Positions 8,660-18,354 are shown, counted from the first letter of the stretch. The stretch: DNA of 64,000 nucleotides from Pantoea sp. GD03673 (GCF_029844725.1 NZ_JAOCKJ010000003.1:372001-436000), one strand, 5' to 3'. The notes: generated by a model not told the origin, from the sequence alone. Numbers and translations are program-made.

Positions 8660-10111
8660 ATGAGTACGAATACACCAGACTCTGGTGAAGCGGGCGGTCA
8701 CGCGCCTGCGGATACGGTACGCCAGCGCATTTTTTTAGTGGTGCTGGTTGCCACGATGGGCGCGCTGGCTTTCGGTTATGACACCGGGATTATCTCAGGT
8801 GCGTTACCTTACATGACGTCACCGCCCGATCAGGGTGGCCTCGGGCTGAACGCATTCACTGAAGGGCTGGTTGCCTCTTCGCTGGTGTTCGGTGCCGCCA
8901 TCGGCTCTTTCCTCAGTGGTTTCTTCTCCGACCGTTTTGGCCGTCGTATTACCCTTCGCACTTTGGCGGTCATTTTTGTGCTGGGTTCACTCGGTACGGC
9001 ACTTGCGCCTTCCGTCAATGTGATGGTGGCAATGCGCTTCCTGCTGGGCATTGCTGTCGGCGGGGGTTCTTCTACCGTGCCGGTATTTATTGCCGAGATT
9101 GCCGGGCCGCGTCTGCGTGCGCCGCTGGTGAGCCGTAATGAACTGATGATTGTCACCGGTCAGCTCATTGCTTATGTCGCCAGTACGCTGCTGAGCTATC
9201 TGCTACATGATGAGCACCTGTGGCGCTACATGCTGGCCATTGCGATGGTGCCAGGTTTCCTACTGTTTGTCGGCACGTTCTTCGTTCCGGCCTCACCACA
9301 CTGGCTGGTGGCAGAAGGGCGTCTGAAAGAGGCGAAAAAGATTCTGAAGTATCTGCGTGAAACGCCGCGTGAGGTGCGTCATGAGATGGCCCAGATGAAG
9401 AAGCAGGCAAAAGCCGCAGAACGCGGGCCGGATGCAAAAGCCCTGATTCGTGAGAAGTGGGTTATCCGCCTGATGATTATTGGTGTCGGGCTCGGCTTCG
9501 TCGCGCAGTTCACCGGCGTTAACGGCTTTATGTATTACACGCCAATCATCCTGAAGTCGACCGGTCTGGGCACCAGCGCCTCTATCGCCGCAACGATCGG
9601 TAACGGTGTGGTTTCTGTTCTGGCGACCTTTGTCGGTATCTGGGCGATTAGCCGCTTCCCGCGCCGTACCATGCTCATTACCGGTTTATGTCTGGTGATT
9701 ACCGCACAGATTCTGCTGGGCAGCGTGATGACCTTTATGAGCTCAAGCCTGATGCAGAGTTATCTCGCCCTGGGCTGTATTCTGCTGTTCCTGTTCTGTA
9801 TGCAGATGTGCATCTCGCCGGTCTACTGGCTGATGATGTCCGAGCTGTTCCCCATGCAGTTGCGCGGCGTTTTAACCGGTGGCGCTGTCTCACTACAGTG
9901 GATTTTTAACGCGGTGGTCGCGTTCGGCTTCCCACCGATTATGGAATATGCCGGTAGCACGACCTTCTTTATCTTTGCCGCGATTAACGTCGGGTCGCTG
10001 ATCTTCGTGATGGCGATGGTGCCTGAGACGCGGGGCAAAAGTCTGGAAGAGATTGAGTCACACATGAAAGAGAAGTTTGGTGAAAAGTCGAAGCAGGCTG
10101 AAGCCTGCTAA
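8660..10111 (+). CDS. Sugar porter family MFS transporter
   Basis: Inner-membrane proton-coupled transporter of the sugar-porter branch of the MFS, probably for a sugar or polyol such as inositol. The protein has 483 residues with twelve predicted helices. Family signatures are present: FGYDTGIISGALP in helix 1, DRFGRR between helices 2 and 3, VPVFIAEIAGPRLRAPLVS at the helix 4-5 loop, QFTGVNGFMYYTP in helix 7, SELFPMQLRG in the second half, and PETRGKSLEEIE at the C terminus. AGGA lies 5 bp before the ATG. It stands alone, with a terminator behind it and decayed genes before it. The substrate cannot be read from the sequence. Confidence 0.9.
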   Translation: MSTNTPDSGEAGGHAPADTVRQRIFLVVLVATMGALAFGYDTGIISGALPYMTSPPDQGGLGLNAFTEGLVASSLVFGAAIGSFLSGFFSDRFGRRITLRTLAVIFVLGSLGTALAPSVNVMVAMRFLLGIAVGGGSSTVPVFIAEIAGPRLRAPLVSRNELMIVTGQLIAYVASTLLSYLLHDEHLWRYMLAIAMVPGFLLFVGTFFVPASPHWLVAEGRLKEAKKILKYLRETPREVRHEMAQMKKQAKAAERGPDAKALIREKWVIRLMIIGVGLGFVAQFTGVNGFMYYTPIILKSTGLGTSASIAATIGNGVVSVLATFVGIWAISRFPRRTMLITGLCLVITAQILLGSVMTFMSSSLMQSYLALGCILLFLFCMQMCISPVYWLMMSELFPMQLRGVLTGGAVSLQWIFNAVVAFGFPPIMEYAGSTTFFIFAAINVGSLIFVMAMVPETRGKSLEEIESHMKEKFGEKSKQAEAC

Positions 10112-10118
10112 CGCCTCC

Positions 10119-10152
10119 ACCGGATTCGGCCCACTGGCTGAATCCGGTTTCT
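10119..10152 (+). terminator. Terminator after the sugar transporter
   Basis: Nine-base stem ACCGGATTC / GAATCCGGT around a 12-base loop, followed by TTCTCCCTT. The T run is weak. Confidence 0.6.
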
Positions 10153-10207
10153 CCCTTATCTGCTCTCCCTCGCGCGGCATTTCTTTCCTGCAGTAAAGCA
10201 GGCGTCA

Positions 10208-10222
10208 TTCACTGTAATCAGC
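10208..10222 (+). repeat. Isolated iteron copy
   Basis: TTCACTGTAATCAGC matches the plasmid iteron at 14 of 15 positions. It lies 3.2 kb from the last stray copy and 31 bp before a parS-like palindrome. Confidence 0.6.
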
Positions 10223-10252
10223 ACGATCCTGCAAACTCATTTCGCTTTTTTT

Positions 10253-10277
10253 TGGCGATTTCAGGCTGAAATCGCCA
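10253..10277. other. Distal parS-like palindrome
   Basis: A 25-bp palindrome, perfect except for its central base: TGGCGATTTCAG then GCTGAAATCGCCA. It contains two A boxes flanked on both sides by B boxes (TCGCCA and its complement), so it is more symmetrical than the sites behind parB. It has A runs on both outer sides rather than a T run after the stem, so it is not a typical terminator. Likely an additional ParB site. Confidence 0.65.
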
Positions 10278-10413
10278 AAAGCTGCCTGACTAATCGGATG
10301 CCATTGTCGGAAGAAACAGCCGTTTAAGCGAACCATGACCGCTAACAAAGATTGGATCCGGCGCTGCGCTATACTCAGTTTTCATCTGCTCTGCACGCTG
10401 ACCGGGATGCACC

Positions 10414-10974
10414 ATGAACATATCAATCTCTGTGGCAGTTGTTGCTGCTCTGCTAATGGCTGCGCCATCGCAGGCTGAAAATGCACCGGTTTCGTCCTGG
10501 TGGAATAACGTCACTGACGATGTGGCACAAACCTGGAATGCGCCTCAGCACACCGACCTCTATCTGCCGTTTATCAGCTGGCACGCCCGCTTTATGTATG
10601 ACAAAGAAAAAACCGATAACTACAACGAGACGCCCTGGGGCGGCGGGCTGGGGGTTTCCCGCTACAGCGACAGCGGCAACTGGAGTGCGCTCTATGCGAT
10701 GGCCTTTATAGATTCACACAATGAGTGGCAGCCCATTATCGGTTATGGCTGGGAGAAGGGCTGGTATCCGGGCGCGGGTCAGAACTTCCGGCTCGGTGCC
10801 GGATTAACAGCGGGTATCACGGCGCGTGAAGACTTTGGCAATTATATTCCGCTGCCCATCATTTTGCCGCTGTTCTCTGCGGGTTATCAGTCGCTGAATG
10901 TGCAGTTCACCTATATCCCCGGCACGTATAATAATGGCAACGTGCTGTTCGCGTGGTTTCGTTATGCCTTTTAA
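10414..10974 (+). CDS. pagP: Lipid A palmitoyltransferase PagP
   Basis: Outer-membrane beta-barrel enzyme that moves a palmitate from a phospholipid to lipid A, which hardens the membrane against cationic peptides. The 186 residues include a signal peptide cut after PSQA, leaving about 164 residues, the family length. The amphipathic N-terminal helix is followed by the catalytic surface residues: His in SWHARFMYD (about residue 56) and Asp-Ser in FIDSHNEW (about 99-100). The C terminus ends in Phe (WFRYAF) as outer-membrane barrels do. The start ATG is preceded by GGGATGCACC. A hydrolase gene follows after 18 bp, so the two may form an operon. I saw no clear PhoP box upstream. Confidence 0.95.
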   Translation: MNISISVAVVAALLMAAPSQAENAPVSSWWNNVTDDVAQTWNAPQHTDLYLPFISWHARFMYDKEKTDNYNETPWGGGLGVSRYSDSGNWSALYAMAFIDSHNEWQPIIGYGWEKGWYPGAGQNFRLGAGLTAGITAREDFGNYIPLPIILPLFSAGYQSLNVQFTYIPGTYNNGNVLFAWFRYAF

Positions 10975-10992
10975 TTTTTCAGGAAAAGATCA

Positions 10993-12492
10993 ATGACCCG
11001 GATGTTGAAAACGGCCACTCGCAGATTCTGGCGTTTAACGCTTGTCATCGGTTTGCTGTTACTGCTGCTATTGATTATCCGCATTTATGAGGCGGAGCGC
11101 GGCCCGGAATTACATCGCTGGCACACCTGGATCCCGCATGAGCTGACAGTTGAACAGATAGACAGTGCCCGTTTCGCCGATTACCTCAGCGCTGAAAATC
11201 ATCTGTTTGAGGAGATGAAGCAGCAGGTCACTGACAAACTCGATGCGGAAGATAAAACGCCGCTCAACCGATACTTCGCGGGCAGCCTGATCTATCCGGG
11301 CCATTTTGCCCAGGACTGGAACCGTTCCTATATCCTGCGTCCGGTGGGCACGCCGCGTGGGGCGGTTGTCCTGTTACATGGTCTGACCGACAGTCCTTAC
11401 AGTCTGCGTCACATAGCCGAAACCTATCGACAGCAGGGCTATGTGGCCGTAGCGATCAGGTTACCGGGTCACGGCACGGTGCCTGCGGGACTGACGGATG
11501 TCGACTGGAAGGACTGGATGGCTGCTACACGCTTAGCGGTGCGCGAAGCCACCCGTCTGGCAGGAAACCAGACACCGCTGCATCTGGTGGGATTCTCTAA
11601 CGGGGGAGCGCTGGCGGTAAAATATGCGCTCGACAGTCTGGGGGACGCCACGCTGCGTCGTCCGCAGCAGCTGATTCTGTTATCGCCGATGATCGGCGTC
11701 ACCCGCTTTGCGCGGTTTGCCGGGATTGCCGGGCTGCCCTCTGTGTTCCCGGCCTTATCGAAAACAGCCTGGCTGAATATCGTGCCGGAGTTTAATCCGT
11801 TTAAATATAACTCTTTTCCGGTGCACGCCGCCCGACAGACCTATCTGCTGACGCAGGCGCTGCAGAAAGAGATCCAGTACTACGCACGTCATCAGCAGTT
11901 GTCCGGTTTCCCCCCAGTACTGACCTTTCAGTCGGTCATGGACTCCACCGTCAGCACGCCGTCGGTTATTCGCTCGCTTTATCATTATCTGCCAGAAAAT
12001 GGCAGTGAGCTGGTGCTGTTCGACATTAATCAGGCTGTCAGCGTCAGTCCGTTATTCCGTCACTCTTCTTACACCGCAGTTAGCCAGCTGTTGCCCGCTG
12101 CCCGTCGGCATTATTCCTCTACGGTTATCACCAATGCTGCCGCCACGTCGCTGGAAATGGTGACAAAAAGCGTGCCTGCCGGAGAAATTCAGGAGCGGAT
12201 TCACCCTCTGGCAATCGACTATCCGGCAGGACTCTACTCACTGTCGCACGTTGCGATTCCGTTCCCGGCTGAAGATGGTTTATACGGCAGTGCGCCTGCC
12301 CGGAAAAATGAGTTTGGGATCAGTTTTGGTACGCTGTCACTGCGCGGCGAGAGTGCCGTACTGATAGTCGGGCTGGACTCGATTATGCGTGCCACCTCCA
12401 ACCCGTTTTACCCTTACATGATTAGCCGAATCGATCACCACATCGGTTGCAGTGACAAGCCGCACCTGGCGGCCTGCCTCAGCAGTTTCTGA
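10993..12492 (+). CDS. Membrane-anchored alpha/beta hydrolase
   Basis: Probable serine hydrolase of the alpha/beta fold (lysophospholipase/serine aminopeptidase S33 type). The 499 residues begin with one membrane segment (LTLVIGLLLLLLLIIRIY, about residues 16-33), so the catalytic domain should face the periplasm. The oxyanion region is VLLHGLTDSPYSL (about 125-137) and the nucleophile elbow is GFSNGG near 200. RLPGHGTVPAGL matches the S33 fold. The Asp and His of the triad are less clear, perhaps in TFQSVMDSTV and SLSHVAIPF. AGGA lies 9 bp before the ATG. Following pagP by 18 bp it may act on an envelope lipid, but that is inference. Confidence 0.8.
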   Translation: MTRMLKTATRRFWRLTLVIGLLLLLLLIIRIYEAERGPELHRWHTWIPHELTVEQIDSARFADYLSAENHLFEEMKQQVTDKLDAEDKTPLNRYFAGSLIYPGHFAQDWNRSYILRPVGTPRGAVVLLHGLTDSPYSLRHIAETYRQQGYVAVAIRLPGHGTVPAGLTDVDWKDWMAATRLAVREATRLAGNQTPLHLVGFSNGGALAVKYALDSLGDATLRRPQQLILLSPMIGVTRFARFAGIAGLPSVFPALSKTAWLNIVPEFNPFKYNSFPVHAARQTYLLTQALQKEIQYYARHQQLSGFPPVLTFQSVMDSTVSTPSVIRSLYHYLPENGSELVLFDINQAVSVSPLFRHSSYTAVSQLLPAARRHYSSTVITNAAATSLEMVTKSVPAGEIQERIHPLAIDYPAGLYSLSHVAIPFPAEDGLYGSAPARKNEFGISFGTLSLRGESAVLIVGLDSIMRATSNPFYPYMISRIDHHIGCSDKPHLAACLSSF

Positions 12493-12502
12493 ATCCACAT
12501 CG

Positions 12503-12531
12503 CATCAGGCCTGCATCATGCGTGCCTGATG
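12503..12531. terminator. Stem-loop between convergent genes
   Basis: CATCAGGC and GCCTGATG form an 8-bp stem between the hydrolase and the convergent aldo-keto reductase. Possible bidirectional terminator; no strong T run. Confidence 0.45.
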
Positions 12532-13386
12532 TTATATCGCATTCAGCGTTTCCATTATCTCATCCGACAGGTGCAGGCGGCTACTGGCCAGATTCTCTTT
12601 AAGGTGCTCCGGCGAGGCGGTGCCGGGGATCAGCAGAATATTGGGCGACCGCCGCAGCAGCCAGGCCAGAGCGACCTGCATCGGTGTCGCGTTCAGGGAG
12701 GCCGCAACGTCATTGAGCCGATCAGACTGTAACGGCGAGAAGCCGCCAAGCGGGAAAAAGGGCACATAGGCGATGCCCTGCTGCGCCAGCTGATCTATCA
12801 GCTCATCATCCTGCCGATGCGCCAGGTTATACATATTCTGTACGCAGACAATCGGCGTCATCGCCTGAGCTTCGGCAATCTGCGTGGCGGTGACATTACT
12901 CAGGCCAATATGCCGAATCAGCCCACGCGACTTTAACGCCAGCAGCGCCTCCAGCTGCGGTGCCAGAGAGCCCTCTTTGGGCTTAGCCGGATGCAACATA
13001 CTGCGCAGGTTCACCACCTCAATCACATCCAGCCCCAGATTGCGCAGGTTATCCTCCACCGCCTGTGTCAGCGCCTCCGGTTCCATCGCCGCCAGCCAGC
13101 CGCCTTTAGCATCGCGGCGGGCACCGACTTTGGTCACAATCGTCAGATCCTGCGGATAGGGATGGAGCGTCTTTTTAATTAACTGGTTGGTGTCATGCGG
13201 GCCATAGAAGTCGCTGGTGTCGATATGATTGACGCCAGCCGCGAGGGCCTCGCGTAACACCTGCATTGCCCGCGCTTCATCTTTGACCGGGCCGAATACG
13301 CCTGGACCGGCCAGCTGCATTGCGCCGTAGCCGAGACGGTTAACGTCACGATCGCCTAACGGATAAGTCATGGTGATGTCTGACAT
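12532..13386 (-). CDS. Aldo/keto reductase, YdbC (PdxI)-like
   Basis: NADPH-dependent reductase with a TIM barrel, 284 residues, close in size and motifs to E. coli YdbC, described as a pyridoxal reductase. Visible: GYGAMQLAGPGVFG at the N terminus, the catalytic Asp and Tyr in HIDTSDFYGP, the Lys in IVTKVGAR, and the cofactor region GTASPEHLKENL near the C terminus. The usual catalytic His site reads EVVNLRSM, without His, as I remember for the YdbC branch. The start ATG at 13386 is preceded by the ribosome site AGGAGG. Single gene, convergent with the hydrolase. Confidence 0.85.
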   Translation of the reverse strand: MSDITMTYPLGDRDVNRLGYGAMQLAGPGVFGPVKDEARAMQVLREALAAGVNHIDTSDFYGPHDTNQLIKKTLHPYPQDLTIVTKVGARRDAKGGWLAAMEPEALTQAVEDNLRNLGLDVIEVVNLRSMLHPAKPKEGSLAPQLEALLALKSRGLIRHIGLSNVTATQIAEAQAMTPIVCVQNMYNLAHRQDDELIDQLAQQGIAYVPFFPLGGFSPLQSDRLNDVAASLNATPMQVALAWLLRRSPNILLIPGTASPEHLKENLASSRLHLSDEIMETLNAI

Positions 13387-13725
13387 GGAAACCTCCTGCG
13401 TGAGTGTAGATTAAGTGTAACGGTGATTTAGCTTTGCAACTATCCGGTCACATCCGGTATCCGGCAAAATCAGGCGGACTGTACGCGATGATGCGCACAA
13501 GTAAATGCCAGGGCGCTGGCGGTGCAGGGGATTGGACCGTCGCGCTCACCCTTGCCGGAAGCGGGGTATTTCTCTGTCTGATAAGAGGCTCAGGCCTGCC
13601 GTCAGCCGCGGCAACCCGGGTGGCTGACCTTTTCCGCACCGTGGCGTTACTACAAACAACGCCGTCGGGTTCCGGCCCCGCTTCAGGTTTTCGGACGATG
13701 TTCGCAGAATCCCTGTGCGAAAACA
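13387..13725. other. Gene-free region between lhr and the aldo-keto reductase
   Basis: Holds the upstream region of the reductase and the space behind lhr. Open frames on both strands here are short and resemble no family I know. No repeat or strong hairpin was noticed. Confidence 0.4.
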
Positions 13726-16700
13726 TCAGCTATACCAGCTGAATCCCTGGGGGACCCGTGAAAATCCGGCGTGTCGTAACGCGTTTAGCAGCGGTGACTG
13801 CGATACCGGTTTCCCATCCACTGTCTCCAGCGTGAAACTCCCGGCCTTTTCCCGTTTCAGCGCCACGCCCAGCGCCGCGACCGCGGCTTCAAGCTGCGCG
13901 AGGTCATCGCTGAACGCCATCAATTCTTTGCCGCCTGGCGTCATAAAGAGGATCAGCGCACCGCCTGCGAGCACGACCCGTGCCCCCTGACGACGGGTCG
14001 GGCGCAGGCCGCTGGCATGAACCGGCCAGCTCAGCATTGCGCCAAACGGGTTCGCGGGATCAAGTGCGGCCAGCGCCACCGCGTCAGTGGCCCCGGTTGT
14101 GGCGTCGGCCAGCGCCCGCAGCCGTTCAATGGTCGGGTGGTCAGCAAACTGCGCACCGCCTGACCCGGCGATAAACTGTCCGCGCAGCAGCCGACCTGCA
14201 TCTTCCATGCTGCGAAGCACCGGCTGTAACGCCGGAAAGCCGCCGGGTATCTGTTCTGAAATCGCGCAGCCTCGCGTGATCACCCCATAGCGGTCGAGCA
14301 GATTTTCGGCCAGCGAAAGCGCCAGTCGGGCAGGGGGCATCGCCTGCCGGTTTATCTGCGACCAGCGGCCAGCCAGCGTGTTAACTGCTGGCCGGCGTGC
14401 GGGAAGTGCGCCTGGCGTAAAGCGCTGTCCAAAGCGGGTGCGCAGGGTCCGCGCCGGACGTGAACGTGTCACGCCTGGCGTAGTCAGCAGCCCACGTACT
14501 GCAATCCAGCTATCCGCAGTGACATAGCCACGCCACACCAGTTGCCATAAGGCGTCATGAATGTCGGTGGGGTGTGTCTCTGACGCATCCATCTGCGCCA
14601 TAATCTCATGAACAAACCACGCGCCACCGCGGCTGAGGGCGTCGAGCGTCGCCTGCTGGATCGGGGTCAGCGGCGGCACAGAGTCAGCCTCCGGCAGCGT
14701 CTCTGCGGCAAATTCTGTGAGGTGCAGGGAGATCAGACCATCATTCTGGCCCAGCGCTTTATGTCCGCACCAAATCACCTCGCCACCGGCTAACAGCTCG
14801 TCGAGCATGGCGGGCTGATAGTCGGCTATCCTGGCACGCAGAATTTGTGATTCCCACAGCGAGGCGGGTAACGGTACGCCCGCAAGTTGCTCTATCACCC
14901 GCAACAGCCCGCTGACACCCTGTTGCTCATGGTCAAGCAGGCCGTGACGCTCCAGCAACAGGCTGACCCAGGCTGCCTGTGGGACAGGTCGGGTGGCCTC
15001 GCGTGCTGATTGCAGTGAACGTAAGCGCAAGCGTTTGAAGATGGCTGAGCTGACCCACTCCGTTTCCGGGGTGCCCGGTGCGACACCTGCATCCAGCAAA
15101 CTGCCCTGTTGATACAGTGAAAGCAGCACCTCCTTCACCACGGCCACGCCCAGATCAAAATGGCTCGCCAGCTGTCGGGCGGTGAACAGCGTATGGGTGC
15201 GGGCATAGCGGTTAATCAGGTCGCGTAAGGGATCGGCCTGTGGCACCAGAAAGGTTTCGGGCAGATTGTCAGGCAGCTGAGTAGCCAGCGCATCGCGCAG
15301 ACGAGACGCGTCTTCGATCACTGCCCAGCGATCTTCGCCTGCGAGAGTTACCGGAATCACGCGCCGGGCGGCAGCAAATTGCGTGAGTGCTTCTGTGATT
15401 TGCGTGCGGCTACCGCTGAAACGCGCCGAGATACCGGCAATGGAGAGCGGACCGAGCTCGCGCAGCAGATCGATAATGGCTTCCGCGTGCTGTGCCTGAT
15501 AGCGGGCGTCAACGCGCTGCAGCTCTTTTTCGACCTGCTCAACCACGTCAGGTGCCAGCAAATCTCGTTTGCCGGTCTGGCCGAGCAGTTCACCCAGCAG
15601 ATGACTGTCGAGCGCCAGCAGTGAGGCGCGCCGTTCTGCCTGCGGGGCATCACTGGCATAGATAAACTCGGCGACATAACCGAACAAAAGTGGGGCAGCG
15701 AAAGGGGAGGGCTGTTCGGTCGTCACCTCAACCAGTTTTACGCTGCCCTGAGCCAGCTGTTCCATCAGCTGGTGCAGGGCAGGCAGATCGTAGACATCCT
15801 GCAGGCATTCGCGCGCCGTTTCGATCAGGATGGGGAAATCGTCATACTCTCGGGCGACCGCCAGCAACTGACCCGCGCGTAACCGCTGCTGCCAGAGTGG
15901 CGAGCGCTTTCCCGGACTGCGCCCCGGCAGCAGCAGTGCGCGTGAGGCACACTCCCGGAAGCGGGCGGCAAACAGCGCTGATTGCCCGACACTCCCGGTG
16001 ACTGCCTGAGTAAGCTGGTCGGCGTCGAACAGAAACAGCTCAGCACCGGGCAGATGTCCTTCACGGGCGGGGAAGCGGGCAACGATGCCGTCATCGCTGG
16101 CTGCAACCGAAGCATCAATGCCCATGCGATGCCGGATACGGGCAGCGATTGCCAGCGCCCAGGGCGAATTGACCCGCTTTCCCCACGGCGAGTGCAGGAT
16201 CACCCGCCAGTCGCCGATTTCATCCCGGCAGCGTTCAATCAGCACCGTACGATCGTCCGGCAGCACGCCGGTTGCGTCACGCTGTTCAGCCAGCAACGCC
16301 AGAAGATTGTTAATTGCACGGGCATCCAGTCCCAGCGCGTGCAGCTGCGCCTGCGCCTCAGCCGGTGGCAGAGAGCTCAGCTGGCGCAGAAATTTTCCGA
16401 GGCGGGCACCTGAATCGGCTGAACGGCCAACGCCCTCACCGCGCCAGAAGGGCAGGCGGGCCGGGCGACCTGGCGCGGGCATCACCAGCACCTGATCGTG
16501 CGTGATTTGCTGAATCCGCCACGACGTCGCACCCAGCGTAATGATGTCATTGACCCGCGACTCATACACCATCTCTTCATCCAGTTCGCCGACCCGACGA
16601 GAACCCGCCTGTTCTTCGCCTTCCGGCAGGATGACGCTGAACATGCCGCGATCGGGAATGGTGCCGCCGCTGGTGACGGCCAGATGCTGCGCGCCTGGTC

Positions 16701-18255
16701 GCGCTGTCAGCAGACCGCTCTGGCGATCCCACACCAGCTGAGGCCGCAACTGAGCAAAAGCGTCTGAGGGGAATTTACCCGCCAGCATATCAAGCGTGGC
16801 ATCAAACAGCCGACGCGAGAGGGTACGAAACGGATCGGAGCGGCAGACCTGTGCATACCACTCATCGGCCTGCAAGGGGTCCATCGCCACGGCCGCCAGC
16901 GTCTGCTGCGCCAGAATATCGAGGGGGTTTCGGGGCGGAGCCAGCGCATCGAGCTGCCCGGCCCGCATTGACTGCAGCATCACGGCCGAGTCAAGCAGAT
17001 CGCGTCGGGTACGGGGAAACAGAATGCCGGTTGATACGCCGCCAACCTGATGTCCGGCACGCCCGATCCGCTGCAGTGCGCTGGCCACTGACAGCGGTGC
17101 GCCTACCTGAATCACCAGATCCACCGGCCCCATATCAATGCCAAGCTCAAGGCTGGAGGTTGCTATCACGCAGCGCAGCCTGCCCTGCTTCAGGGCTGAT
17201 TCGATCTCGCTTCGCTGCTCTTTTGAGACGGAACCGTGGTGTGAACGGGCTATCAGTTCATCGTTTCCGGCGCACGCCGTTTGCTGATCGTCATCGGCTT
17301 GCTGCTGCGCCTGATAACGCGCATTGAGCCGCGCAGTCAGCTTTTCTGCCAGGCCACGCGAATTCACAAACACCAGCGTGGCACGGTGGGCCATGACCTG
17401 CTGCAGAATGCGCGCTTCAATGTGCGGCCAGATCGATCCGCTGGCAGAGGTCGCTTCACCGGTCACTTCATCGACGCTGGCAATGTCGGTCATATCTTCA
17501 ACCGGCACCTCGACTGTCAGGTGCAGCGTGCGGCTGGCGGCAGGATTAACCACCTGAACCGGCTGACAGCCTCCGAGAAAAGCCGCCACGCGCTCAACCG
17601 GCCGCACCGTTGCAGAAAGCCCGATGCGCTGGGCGGGCTGTGGCAGCAGTGCATCCAGCCGCTCCAGACTCAGCGCCAGCTGGGAACCACGTTTTGATCC
17701 CGCTACCGCATGCACCTCATCGACGATAACCGTCGTGACGCCCTGCAACGTGGTGCGCGCTTTTGAGGTCAGCATCAGAAACAGCGATTCGGGCGTGGTA
17801 ATCAGGATGTCGGGTGGGCGGCGCAACAGCCGGGCACGCTCTGCGCTGGGGGTATCGCCGGATCGCATACCGATATTCAGCGTGATCCCGGGTTCATCCA
17901 GCCGCTCCCGTTCGGCGTACACGCCAGCCAGCGGCAGATTCAGGTTGCGCTGCACGTCAGCGGCCAGCGCTTTGACCGGTGAAATATAAAGAATACGGGT
18001 GGTGGTTTCGCGTGTCGGCGCGGGCTGGCGGGTTCTGACCTGAAACAGCGTGTCGATAGCGGTAAGAAAGGCCGCCAGCGTTTTCCCGGAGCCGGTAGGC
18101 GCGATCACCAGCGCATGCTCACCGCTGGCAATCGCCTGCCATGCTGCCTGCTGTACCGGTGTCGGGGCAGCAAAGGTGGCAGAAAACCAGCGTCGAGTGG
18201 CGGTTGAAAAAAGGGCTAAAACCGTATCGGATTGGGATTTCGACATCATACTCAC
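13726..18255 (-). CDS. lhr: Large ATP-dependent helicase Lhr
   Basis: Superfamily 2 DNA helicase with 3'-5' activity, thought to act in DNA repair. The protein has 1509 residues against 1538 in E. coli. Motifs in order: Q-like APTPVQQAAW, Walker A PTGSGKT (about residues 53-59), IVDEVHAVAGSKRG (motif II), LSATV (motif III), ATSSLELGIDMG and QRIGRAGHQ (motifs V and VI), followed by the winged-helix and beta-barrel domains and the long C-terminal region of the long Lhr type. The frame opens with GTG at 18255; ATGs follow at 18249 and 18246 and the exact start is uncertain. In E. coli lhr lies next to rnt; here rnt is absent. Intact over 4.5 kb. Confidence 0.95.
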   Translation of the reverse strand: MSMMSKSQSDTVLALFSTATRRWFSATFAAPTPVQQAAWQAIASGEHALVIAPTGSGKTLAAFLTAIDTLFQVRTRQPAPTRETTTRILYISPVKALAADVQRNLNLPLAGVYAERERLDEPGITLNIGMRSGDTPSAERARLLRRPPDILITTPESLFLMLTSKARTTLQGVTTVIVDEVHAVAGSKRGSQLALSLERLDALLPQPAQRIGLSATVRPVERVAAFLGGCQPVQVVNPAASRTLHLTVEVPVEDMTDIASVDEVTGEATSASGSIWPHIEARILQQVMAHRATLVFVNSRGLAEKLTARLNARYQAQQQADDDQQTACAGNDELIARSHHGSVSKEQRSEIESALKQGRLRCVIATSSLELGIDMGPVDLVIQVGAPLSVASALQRIGRAGHQVGGVSTGILFPRTRRDLLDSAVMLQSMRAGQLDALAPPRNPLDILAQQTLAAVAMDPLQADEWYAQVCRSDPFRTLSRRLFDATLDMLAGKFPSDAFAQLRPQLVWDRQSGLLTARPGAQHLAVTSGGTIPDRGMFSVILPEGEEQAGSRRVGELDEEMVYESRVNDIITLGATSWRIQQITHDQVLVMPAPGRPARLPFWRGEGVGRSADSGARLGKFLRQLSSLPPAEAQAQLHALGLDARAINNLLALLAEQRDATGVLPDDRTVLIERCRDEIGDWRVILHSPWGKRVNSPWALAIAARIRHRMGIDASVAASDDGIVARFPAREGHLPGAELFLFDADQLTQAVTGSVGQSALFAARFRECASRALLLPGRSPGKRSPLWQQRLRAGQLLAVAREYDDFPILIETARECLQDVYDLPALHQLMEQLAQGSVKLVEVTTEQPSPFAAPLLFGYVAEFIYASDAPQAERRASLLALDSHLLGELLGQTGKRDLLAPDVVEQVEKELQRVDARYQAQHAEAIIDLLRELGPLSIAGISARFSGSRTQITEALTQFAAARRVIPVTLAGEDRWAVIEDASRLRDALATQLPDNLPETFLVPQADPLRDLINRYARTHTLFTARQLASHFDLGVAVVKEVLLSLYQQGSLLDAGVAPGTPETEWVSSAIFKRLRLRSLQSAREATRPVPQAAWVSLLLERHGLLDHEQQGVSGLLRVIEQLAGVPLPASLWESQILRARIADYQPAMLDELLAGGEVIWCGHKALGQNDGLISLHLTEFAAETLPEADSVPPLTPIQQATLDALSRGGAWFVHEIMAQMDASETHPTDIHDALWQLVWRGYVTADSWIAVRGLLTTPGVTRSRPARTLRTRFGQRFTPGALPARRPAVNTLAGRWSQINRQAMPPARLALSLAENLLDRYGVITRGCAISEQIPGGFPALQPVLRSMEDAGRLLRGQFIAGSGGAQFADHPTIERLRALADATTGATDAVALAALDPANPFGAMLSWPVHASGLRPTRRQGARVVLAGGALILFMTPGGKELMAFSDDLAQLEAAVAALGVALKREKAGSFTLETVDGKPVSQSPLLNALRHAGFSRVPQGFSWYS

Positions 18256-18354
18256 GGCATCGCGCAGTGTCTGCGTCTGGAATTCATCCGTTGAGTGTAA
18301 GTGAAAATCGCCGTTTGTGGATGACGCGACCGGTATCTGGCCGCGTCAGGGCAT

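Noticed and set aside
10253..10277. Palindrome read as a rho-independent terminator
   Set aside because: T run lies before and A run after the stem on the plus strand and the same applies on the minus strand; sequence matches parS boxes instead.
10300..10413. PhoP box upstream of pagP
   Set aside because: Only a single GTTTA is present near 10321; the direct repeat needed for PhoP was not found.
15005..15019. Iteron-like GCTGATTGCAGTGAA within lhr
   Set aside because: One mismatch to the iteron, but it codes for an ordinary part of Lhr and stands alone; probably chance.
13980..18304. Many plus-strand frames of 60-158 codons
   Set aside because: All lie antisense to lhr, a single GC-rich coding frame; compositions are Arg/Ser/Pro-rich shadow translations.
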